Positions 1 to 4,803 of a stretch of DNA of 6,856 nucleotides are shown piece by piece. The DNA lies in NCBI GenBank assembly GCA_026986305.1, contig JALSOU010000206.1, positions 1-6,856 on the forward strand, in the 5' to 3' direction. A program made the position numbers and the translations under genes. The number at the start of each line of letters is the position of its first letter. Position 1 is the first letter of the stretch. Below the pieces are notes generated by a model. That model was not told the DNA's origin. It searched no databases and worked only from the letters and a program-made list of their open reading frames with translations. The stretch is from Thermoplasmata archaeon (lineage in GTDB: Archaea > Thermoplasmatota > Thermoplasmata > WALJ01).

Positions 1-13
1 GGAGCCTGAGCAT
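1..13 (-). CDS. Start of a truncated gene downstream of S15 (first codons only)
   Basis: On the minus strand an ATG at 13-11 opens a frame reading M-L-R-L before the window ends. It lies 8 nt after the S15 stop codon, and those 8 nt (21-14, GGAGAGAC) hold a purine-rich Shine-Dalgarno-like GGAG at a suitable distance. The tight spacing suggests a gene co-transcribed with S15. In many archaea S15 is followed by a RecJ-like single-strand exonuclease or by other translation genes such as S3ae, but four codons cannot identify the product, so no function is assigned. Confidence 0.45.
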
Positions 14-21
14 GTCTCTCC

Positions 22-477
22 TTACTTGACCTCAAGCTCCGCCCTGTCTATGGAGTACTTCCAGTCCTCAGGAAGCTCCCCAGTCCTCTTGTAGTATCTG
101 GCCAAGCGCCTTATCTTCACCTCTATAAGCTGCAATCCCCTTCTGTTTGATATGTCCTTGGGGTGCTTCTGAAGGTGTTTATGCAGATTAATCGCTTTTT
201 TCATGAGAAATGCCATGTCCTCGGGAATCTTCCACTTCACACCGTTTTCCATGAGTATCTGCTTTATGCTCTTGCCTGTGGCCAGCTTAACGCTGGGGAC
301 TCCGTACTGGTCCCTGAGTATTAGCCCTATCTTTGCGGTTGAGTTCCCTTCCTTGTAGAGGGACAGTATCTTCTCCTCAATCTCCTCAGGGCTAAGAGGT
401 ACCCAGTCCGGGCTCTTTTTCACCACAGGTCTGTGCGAACCTGACCTTCCTTTTCTTCTCGCATGCATCCTTGCCAT
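22..477 (-). CDS. rps15: 30S ribosomal protein S15 (archaeal S15/eukaryotic S13 type)
   Basis: Small-subunit ribosomal protein of 151 residues that binds 16S rRNA in the central domain and helps organise the platform. The first ~60 residues are the basic extension found only in archaeal and eukaryotic members (start MARMHARRKG, then a P-L-S-P-E-E-I helix). Residues ~75-150 are the S15 core shared with bacteria, including D108-I-S-N-R-R-G-L and the helix ending R-R-L-A-R-Y-Y-K. The length is normal for archaea. The start is firm: ATG at 477-475 gives the classical archaeal N-terminus, and a GGAGG Shine-Dalgarno at 488-484 sits 6 nt upstream. The gene diverges from tiaS and reads into a further gene at the window edge, 8 nt after its stop. 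Identification is very secure. Confidence 0.97.
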   Translation of the reverse strand: MARMHARRKGRSGSHRPVVKKSPDWVPLSPEEIEEKILSLYKEGNSTAKIGLILRDQYGVPSVKLATGKSIKQILMENGVKWKIPEDMAFLMKKAINLHKHLQKHPKDISNRRGLQLIEVKIRRLARYYKRTGELPEDWKYSIDRAELEVK

Positions 478-483
478 GGATAG

Positions 484-488
484 CCTCC
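484..488 (-). promoter_or_regulatory. Shine-Dalgarno GGAGG for S15
   Basis: GGAGG on the minus strand, 6 nt before the S15 ATG. It shows that the S15 mRNA has a short 5' leader, unlike the apparently leaderless tiaS transcript on the other side of the same intergenic region. Confidence 0.8.
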
Positions 489-504
489 ATTAAGGGGAGA
501 TGCG

Positions 505-514
505 GGATAAAAGT
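505..514 (-). promoter_or_regulatory. Probable TATA box for S15
   Basis: The minus strand reads ACTTTTATCC here, centred about 32 nt before the S15 ATG. That predicts transcription starting roughly 5-8 nt before the ATG if the usual ~26-nt TATA-to-start distance holds. This would barely include the GGAGG. A second AT-rich candidate, TTTAAGTA (minus strand, about 527-520), would place the start near 497-495 with a ~20-nt leader. I cannot choose between them by eye. Confidence 0.5.
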
Positions 515-524
515 ACTTGTACTT
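511..524. repeat. 14-bp inverted repeat between the divergent S15 and tiaS promoters
   Basis: AAGTAC-TT-GTACTT: two 6-bp arms around a 2-bp spacer, perfectly symmetric. It overlaps the upstream edge of the S15 TATA candidate and lies about 25 bp upstream of the tiaS TATA candidate, so a dimeric regulator bound there could act on one or both genes. This is a seen symmetry; operator function is inferred only. Confidence 0.4.
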
Positions 525-548
525 AAAGGTTGCAGTTATGCACAGAAA

Positions 549-558
549 ACTTTTATCC
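549..558 (+). promoter_or_regulatory. tiaS: Probable TATA box for tiaS (leaderless)
   Basis: ACTTTTATCC, the same ten bases as the S15 candidate on the opposite strand. Its centre lies about 24 nt before the GTG at 577, which places transcription initiation at or next to that codon, so the mRNA would be leaderless. No Shine-Dalgarno is visible before 577, which agrees. It also argues against translation from the upstream TTG (517) or ATG (538), since both lie upstream of this TATA element. Confidence 0.55.
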
Positions 559-576
559 TGTTTTCAATCCATCGCC

Positions 577-1884
577 GTGCCATATATAGCGCTGGACGAC
601 ACCGACTCGGTCAAAGGCATGTGCACCACCTTCCTCCTGACAGAGGTGATCCGCTCATTTCCTGAACTGGATGTGATAGGCTATCCGAGACTTGTGCGGC
701 TCAATCCAAATATTCCGTGGAAAACAAGGGGAAATGCGGCGCTCTCCGTTTTTTTGGGAAAAGGTATGGGAAATAGGTTGAAGATAGGTGAGATAGGTGG
801 AAGGGAGATTTACTCCTACGAGAAGGGCAGAGATTATGGGGATGTGGGGGAGATATTCAACACTGTGGTGAGTCTGGTTGAAAAATGGGCTGTTTTTGAT
901 GATGAAAAAACCAATCCCGGAGTGGTGGTGAGCAGGAGAAAACCATCTCAGTCCTTTTACTGGAAAGCTGTGCGCTCCCCTGTTTCCCTTGAAGATGCCA
1001 TATCTGAGCTGGAAAGCACAGGCGCACTTTACAAGGGATTCAAGAATAAACGGGGTCTCATAGGTGCAACCGCATCCCTTTCATGGAGGCCCAGAAAGAG
1101 GACCTATGAGCTGATAGCATACAGGTACAGGGAAAAATGGGGAAAGCCGAGGGAGATAGATGAGAAGAGCGTGGTGGAGATGGACAGAAAATTTCCAGAA
1201 ACATTTGACAACTACGATTACCGCAACAGATACATAGCCATAAGCCCCCACACACCCTGCCCCATACTCTACGGAATAAGGGCTGTTAGCCCATATAACC
1301 TTGAAAACGCCCATAGGACGGTTAAAGGGGAGAAAGAGGAGCGCTGGATGATATTTCTCAGCAATCAGGGTACAGATGACAACATGGTGAGGAAGAAAAT
1401 AAGGGATATAAGGGGCTATGAGTCGGTAATCGTAAGAGGAACCGTGGAAAGAGAGCCTGAGACCATAGAGGGAGGGCATGTGATATTTTCCATATCAGAC
1501 GGCACTGGAATTGTGGATTGCGCTGCCTATGAGCCGACGAAGGAGTTCAGGGATGTGGTTAGAGAGCTGATAAAAGGAGATGTGGTTGAATTATACGGGG
1601 GAGTTAGGAGCGAGCCTTTCACTCTGAACATAGAGAAAATGAGGGTTCTACACCTTGAAAATAGGATGGTTAAGATACACAATCCTAGATGTCCGAAGTG
1701 TGGAAAAAGGATGAAGTCCACAGGAAGGGATGGGTATTACAGGTGCAGGAACTGCGGAATAAAGGTAAAGGGTGGGGAGGAGATGGAAGAGCTAAAAAGA
1801 GGGATAAAGGAAGGGTGGTATGAGGTGCCTGTGTGTGCCAGAAGACACCTTGCGACACCGCTGAAAATTATGCCTTTACTATGA
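577..1884 (+). CDS. tiaS: tRNA(Ile2) 2-agmatinylcytidine synthetase TiaS
   Basis: Joins agmatine to C34 of the CAU-anticodon tRNA-Ile in an ATP-dependent reaction, making agmatidine so that the tRNA reads AUA and not AUG. From GTG 577 the protein has 435 residues, normal for the family. Residues 4-20 carry I-A-L-D-D-T-D-S and G-M-C-T-T; the first Thr (T17) aligns with the residue reported to be autophosphorylated in the Archaeoglobus enzyme (Thr18). Residues ~41-55 hold the conserved R-L-N-P-N-I-P-W-K-T-R-G-N block. An OB-fold follows at ~281-358, then a Zn ribbon with C372, C375, C390 and C393, and the terminal R-R-H-L-A-T-P-L motif. The frame is open upstream to TTG 517 and ATG 538, but family alignment and the TATA position favour GTG 577. 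The last 17 bp overlap the fibrillarin gene tail-to-tail. Identification is secure; the start is likely but not certain. Confidence 0.93.
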   Translation: MPYIALDDTDSVKGMCTTFLLTEVIRSFPELDVIGYPRLVRLNPNIPWKTRGNAALSVFLGKGMGNRLKIGEIGGREIYSYEKGRDYGDVGEIFNTVVSLVEKWAVFDDEKTNPGVVVSRRKPSQSFYWKAVRSPVSLEDAISELESTGALYKGFKNKRGLIGATASLSWRPRKRTYELIAYRYREKWGKPREIDEKSVVEMDRKFPETFDNYDYRNRYIAISPHTPCPILYGIRAVSPYNLENAHRTVKGEKEERWMIFLSNQGTDDNMVRKKIRDIRGYESVIVRGTVEREPETIEGGHVIFSISDGTGIVDCAAYEPTKEFRDVVRELIKGDVVELYGGVRSEPFTLNIEKMRVLHLENRMVKIHNPRCPKCGKRMKSTGRDGYYRCRNCGIKVKGGEEMEELKRGIKEGWYEVPVCARRHLATPLKIMPLL

Positions 1885-2515
1885 AGGCCATGTGGTCCTT
1901 TTCATAGGGCTTTAGCTTTACAGACTGAACTATTTTCGTGTATTCGGAGAGCTGGTCCGCAACCCTCTGAAACACGATTTTCGGCTTTTCCGAAACATTC
2001 ATGCTTCTGGATTTAAGCATGAGTATGCCTTTTTTAGCGTTGAAAAAGGCCATGTTTTTCAGGAATATCTCAACCTGATCCCTCTGCGCTATGTCCTGGT
2101 AAACCACATCCACCTCAGGTACTATGTGCTTGTATTCTGACGGCTGCCTCGCATTTCCAAGTATGGGCATGAGGTTTTTTCTCGGTTCCGCCACCTTTAT
2201 GAGGTTCCTGAATGGCCTCTCAGCGAATTCAACAGCATAGACCTCTTTCTCAGTTATCTCTGTTATGTGGCTCACTGTGGTCCCGCTGGCCGCTCCAAGA
2301 TAAAGCACAACATCATCCTTTTTTATGGGAAAAGAGCTGAGGCCTTTGTGGAGCGCCGCACACAGCTTGCTCCTTCTAGGGTCCCACTGCCTGTATTTTC
2401 TTCCTTTGACAGTTATTATCCTCTCACCGTAAACGCTCTCTGTATCCCACCTATTCTCGGTGTAATAGCTCTCCCCGTCGAAAAACACGCCGGGAAACCT
2501 CTCTTCTATAGCCAT
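1868..2515 (-). CDS. flpA: Fibrillarin-like 2'-O-methyltransferase
   Basis: SAM-dependent methyltransferase of the archaeal box C/D RNP. Guided by sRNAs and assembled with Nop5 and L7Ae, it methylates ribose 2'-OH groups of rRNA and tRNA. The 215 residues match the short archaeal form, which lacks the eukaryotic Gly/Arg-rich domain. Visible motifs are Y-R-Q-W-D-P-R-R-S-K (41-50), the SAM loop L-Y-L-G-A-A-S-G-T-T (71-80), the acidic ribose-binding residue in A-V-E-F (94-97), V-V-Y-Q-D-I-A-Q (137-144), M-L-K-S-R-S (166-171) and the C-terminal E-K-D-H-M. K50, D141, K168 and H208 fit the catalytic K-D-K-H set. The ATG at 2515 overlaps the preceding stop by one base (TAATG), so translation is probably coupled. 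The 3' end overlaps tiaS. Nop5, often the direct neighbour, is not in the window. Confidence 0.95.
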   Translation of the reverse strand: MAIEERFPGVFFDGESYYTENRWDTESVYGERIITVKGRKYRQWDPRRSKLCAALHKGLSSFPIKKDDVVLYLGAASGTTVSHITEITEKEVYAVEFAERPFRNLIKVAEPRKNLMPILGNARQPSEYKHIVPEVDVVYQDIAQRDQVEIFLKNMAFFNAKKGILMLKSRSMNVSEKPKIVFQRVADQLSEYTKIVQSVKLKPYEKDHMAFIVKA

Positions 2516-2934
2516 TACTCTTCCTCTTCAGAGCTTCTCCTCAGCCAGATGTCCTCTGGAACCTCGTCGTATATGTTTATATCTTCCACATCTGGATATG
2601 AGTCCTCTTTTTCCTCCTTCTTTCCCTCAAGTATCTCCGCTATCCTCTCCTTTTTGAATGTCCAGTAGTGTATCCTCCACTCCCTTCCGTCGTAAAGTGT
2701 GGTTTCTTCCCTCTCAGTAGTCAGTATTTCCTCGTCTTCCAGCATGTAGAAAACATCCCTGTCCTGAGGTTCAAGCATGTTGTCCAGAATCCTGCTGTTG
2801 AATCCGAAGAGGTTCATAACATGCCTAGCCATCATCTCCGCCTCTTCTTCAGGCATGCCGTGCTCGCCTATGGCGGTTTTTATCACCTTTTTAAGCTCTT
2901 CAACGCGGAATGTACGCAGACCATCTTCATTCAT
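2515..2934 (-). CDS. DUF6015-like archaeal protein of unknown function, coupled to fibrillarin
   Basis: Acidic, soluble 139-residue protein with no signal peptide or membrane segment. I recognise the general pattern as the DUF6015 family of Thermoplasmata from memory, without a search. Residues ~11-55 look helical. Residues ~56-100 (L-E-P-Q-D-R-D-V-F-Y-M-L, then E-E-T-T-L-Y-D-G-R-E-W-R-I-H-Y-W) have the helix-then-hairpin look of a winged-helix unit. The tail after ~105 is rich in Glu/Asp, ends S-S-E-E-E-E and is probably disordered. The start at 2934 has GGAGG at 2945-2941, 6 nt away, and a good TATA box further upstream. As the first gene of a two-gene unit with fibrillarin it may work in RNA modification or ribosome biogenesis, or it may regulate; this rests on context only. 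Confidence 0.85.
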   Translation of the reverse strand: MNEDGLRTFRVEELKKVIKTAIGEHGMPEEEAEMMARHVMNLFGFNSRILDNMLEPQDRDVFYMLEDEEILTTEREETTLYDGREWRIHYWTFKKERIAEILEGKKEEKEDSYPDVEDINIYDEVPEDIWLRRSSEEEE

Positions 2935-2940
2935 AGGATG

Positions 2941-2945
2941 CCTCC
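2941..2945 (-). promoter_or_regulatory. Shine-Dalgarno GGAGG for the DUF6015-like gene
   Basis: GGAGG on the minus strand with a 6-nt spacer to the ATG at 2934. It fixes the start and shows that this transcript has a 5' leader, predicted at about 19 nt from the TATA position. Confidence 0.8.
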
Positions 2946-2960
2946 GGATTTTCCTTAATC

Positions 2961-2970
2961 TGTTGCAACA
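2961..2970. repeat. 10-bp perfect palindrome in the DUF6015-like/fibrillarin promoter
   Basis: TGTTGCAACA is identical on both strands. It sits between the minus-strand TATA box and the predicted transcription start (about -8 to -17), where a bound protein would block polymerase recruitment. The position is suggestive, but a palindrome this short can occur by chance. Confidence 0.4.
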
Positions 2971-2972
2971 CT

Positions 2973-2990
2973 CCGTATATAAGCCTTTTC
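2973..2990 (-). promoter_or_regulatory. BRE/TATA promoter of the DUF6015-like/fibrillarin operon
   Basis: The minus strand reads GAAAAGGCTTATATACGG: a purine-rich BRE-like stretch directly followed by a TATATA core at about 2981-2976. Transcription is predicted to start near 2953, about 19 nt before the ATG at 2934. This is the best-formed promoter in the window. The sequence further upstream on this strand (to about 3014) stays strongly purine-rich. Confidence 0.7.
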
Positions 2991-3032
2991 TTTTTCATCT
3001 CTTTCATTTTTTGCCGATAGGCCCTTCGTCAT

Positions 3033-3043
3033 CTTTATATATT
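3033..3043 (+). promoter_or_regulatory. TATA box of the mevalonate operon (leaderless regulator start)
   Basis: CTTTATATATT centred about 25 nt before the ATG at 3063, the spacing expected for a leaderless archaeal transcript. No Shine-Dalgarno precedes that ATG, whereas the next genes in the operon have them. As no other promoter-sized gap exists downstream, this element probably drives the whole operon. Confidence 0.7.
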
Positions 3044-3051
3044 GAAATGAG

Positions 3052-3064
3052 ATGCCAAAGGCAT
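3052..3064. repeat. Inverted repeat over the predicted start point of the HTH regulator gene
   Basis: ATGCC-AAA-GGCAT: 5-bp arms with a 3-bp spacer, ending on the second base of the ATG start codon at 3063. If the transcript is leaderless, this spans about -11 to +2. It is a plausible operator for the HTH protein encoded directly after it, giving autorepression of the mevalonate operon. The function is inferred. Confidence 0.4.
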
Positions 3065-3749
3065 GTATGAGGACCTCAAGGAGAAGATAGCAGGTGAAAT
3101 AGCGATTTCCGATGACCCCGGAGCAACGATAAGGAAGTGGAGGGAGGAATTCGGGATATCGCAGCAGGAACTATCAAAGAAGATGGACATCTCCCCTTCA
3201 ATGATAAGTGACTATGAGTCCGGGAGGAGGAAATACCCGAGGATACTCACTGTGAGGAAGATTGTTGACGCCCTTATAGACATAGACCTTGAAAAGGGAG
3301 GGAGGAATGTAAACCGCTTCACATATAACAGGATAAACGAGTGCATACTCGATATGAAGGAGCTCACAAAGGGGATAAGTGTTGAGGAATTCGCTTCCCT
3401 GATAAAAGGCGATATCATCAGCTCAAACTACGAGAAGGAGCGCATGCTTTACGGATACACGGTTATAGACAGCATGAAAGCCATACTTACGATGAGCGCC
3501 TTTGAGTATATCAGGATATACGGATGGACAAGTGAGAGAGCCCTTATATTCACAGAGGTGACCTATGGGCGCTCTCCGATGATAGCCATAAGGGCAAACC
3601 CGTTAAAGCCGGCAATGGTCGTTTATGTCAGACCAAAAGGGGTAGATGAGCTGGCCATAAAGCTGGCTGATATTGAGAGGATACCGCTGGTGAGAACCCC
3701 TCTGCCTGAGAAGGAACTCATAGAAAGGTTAAGGACTCTGGAGGAATGA
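3063..3749 (+). CDS. XRE-type HTH transcriptional regulator of the archaeal mevalonate cluster
   Basis: DNA-binding protein of 228 residues. Residues ~23-76 form a Cro/C1-type helix-turn-helix ([19 protein letters not shown], then [13 protein letters not shown]). A linker is followed by a C-terminal domain (~125-228) with the pattern [10 protein letters not shown] and then [18 protein letters not shown]. This domain is probably for effector binding or dimerisation; I do not know a ligand. From memory it fits the predicted archaeal regulator family COG1709, which lies next to HMG-CoA synthase in many Euryarchaeota. It is the first gene of the operon, with a TATA box 25 nt upstream and an inverted repeat over its start, and is followed after one base by HMG-CoA synthase. 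Likely role: regulator of isoprenoid precursor synthesis and of itself (inference). Confidence 0.88.
   Translation: MYEDLKEKIAGEIAISDDPGATIRKWREEFGISQQELSKKMDISPSMISDYESGRRKYPRILTVRKIVDALIDIDLEKGGRNVNRFTYNRINECILDMKELTKGISVEEFASLIKGDIISSNYEKERMLYGYTVIDSMKAILTMSAFEYIRIYGWTSERALIFTEVTYGRSPMIAIRANPLKPAMVVYVRPKGVDELAIKLADIERIPLVRTPLPEKELIERLRTLEE
3740..3744 (+). promoter_or_regulatory. Shine-Dalgarno GGAGG for HMG-CoA synthase
   Basis: GGAGG embedded in the last codons of the regulator gene, 6 nt before the ATG at 3751. It supports that start and allows reinitiation after the regulator's TGA at 3747-3749. Confidence 0.8.
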
Positions 3750-3750
3750 T

Positions 3751-4803
3751 ATGGAAGCAGGAATAATAAGCTACGGAGCATACATACCGAGATACAGGAT
3801 TAAGCCCGAGGAGATAGGAAGGGTGTGGGGCGAAGACGGAGCTGCCAGAGGCAAAGGCCTCGGAGTGATGGCAAAATCCGTCCCCGCGCCTGATGAGGAT
3901 GTTATAACCATAGCTGTGGAAGCCGCGAGAAATGCCCTAAAAAGGGTGGACATAGACCCGAAAGACATAGGGGCCATATACACAGGATCAGAATCCCACC
4001 CATATGCGGTTAAACCGACATCCACCGTGGTGGCTGAGGCGATAATGGCCTCTCCTGACCTCACAGCGGCGGATTATGAGTTCGCATGCAAGGCAGGAAC
4101 TGCCGCGCTCCAAAATGTGCTGGGTCTGGTTGAGTCCGGAATCATAAAATACGGCATGGCAATAGGGTCCGACACATCTCAGGGCGCTCCCGGAGACCCT
4201 CTGGAATACACAGCATCTGCTGGTGGAGCCGCATTTTTAGTGGGTAAAGATGGGGTTATCGCCGAGATAAACGGCATGTACTCATACACCACAGATACCC
4301 CTGATTTCTGGAGACGGGAAGGCCAGCCCTATCCGAGCCACGGTGGAAGATTCACAGGAGAGCCAGCCTATTTCAGGCATGTTCTCACAGCTGCGAAAGG
4401 CATGATGGAGAGGATGGGTACAGAAGCGAAGGATTACGACTATGTGGTTCTCCATCAGCCAAACGGGAAATTCCCCAGAAGGGCCGCAAAGAAGCTGGGA
4501 TTCAGCCCTGAACAGCTTGAAACAGGCCTTCTCACCCCTAGAATAGGAAACACATACTCAGGCGCTGTTCCTCTTGGCCTTTCAGCTGTGCTGGATGCCG
4601 CTGAGCCGGGGAACAGGATTCTTGCGGTCTCATTCGGTTCAGGCGCAGGCTCTGATGCCTTTGACATAACAGTTACAGATGAGATGAAGAAGTTTAGGAA
4701 GGAAAGGGCACCGCTGGTTATGGACATGGTGAACGATGAGGTCTTCATAGACTATGCGACCTATGTTAAGTACAGGAAGAAGATAAGGAGGAAGGGTGAT
4801 TAG
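3751..4803 (+). CDS. hmgcs: Hydroxymethylglutaryl-CoA synthase, archaeal type
   Basis: Condenses acetyl-CoA with acetoacetyl-CoA to (S)-HMG-CoA, the second step of the mevalonate pathway that supplies archaeal isoprenoid lipids; cytosolic. The 350 residues match the archaeal form, which is shorter than the eukaryotic one. The thiolase-superfamily catalytic set is complete: Glu81 in T-G-S-E-S-H-P-Y, nucleophile Cys113 in E-F-A-C-K-A-G-T, and His235 in [11 protein letters not shown]. The glycine-rich C-terminal loop [10 protein letters not shown] (293-302) is also present. The ATG at 3751 has GGAGG 6 nt before it. The gene starts one base after the regulator's stop, and its own stop TAG directly abuts the thiolase ATG. 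In methanogens this enzyme forms a complex with thiolase and DUF35, whose genes follow here in the same order. Confidence 0.96.
   Translation: MEAGIISYGAYIPRYRIKPEEIGRVWGEDGAARGKGLGVMAKSVPAPDEDVITIAVEAARNALKRVDIDPKDIGAIYTGSESHPYAVKPTSTVVAEAIMASPDLTAADYEFACKAGTAALQNVLGLVESGIIKYGMAIGSDTSQGAPGDPLEYTASAGGAAFLVGKDGVIAEINGMYSYTTDTPDFWRREGQPYPSHGGRFTGEPAYFRHVLTAAKGMMERMGTEAKDYDYVVLHQPNGKFPRRAAKKLGFSPEQLETGLLTPRIGNTYSGAVPLGLSAVLDAAEPGNRILAVSFGSGAGSDAFDITVTDEMKKFRKERAPLVMDMVNDEVFIDYATYVKYRKKIRRKGD
4787..4800 (+). promoter_or_regulatory. Ribosome-binding region for the thiolase homologue
   Basis: GGAGG at 4787-4791 is 12 nt from the ATG at 4804, and GGTGAT at 4795-4800 is 3 nt from it. Each matches part of the expected GGAGGTGAT complement to the 16S tail, so the site is split. 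Which half is used cannot be told by eye. Confidence 0.5.

Noticed and set aside
471..665. A 64-codon plus-strand frame over the S15 start and the tiaS 5' end
   Set aside because: It overlaps the coding sequence of both neighbours in a different frame and its translation has no recognisable pattern.
1081..1479. A 132-codon open frame on the minus strand inside tiaS
   Set aside because: It lies wholly antisense to conserved tiaS sequence, has no Shine-Dalgarno or promoter, and its translation (rich in Ser, Pro, Tyr and Leu) resembles no family I know.
2267..2668. A 133-codon plus-strand frame across the fibrillarin/DUF6015-like junction
   Set aside because: Antisense to two well-supported genes; Ser- and Phe-rich translation typical of the complement of Glu/Lys-rich coding sequence.
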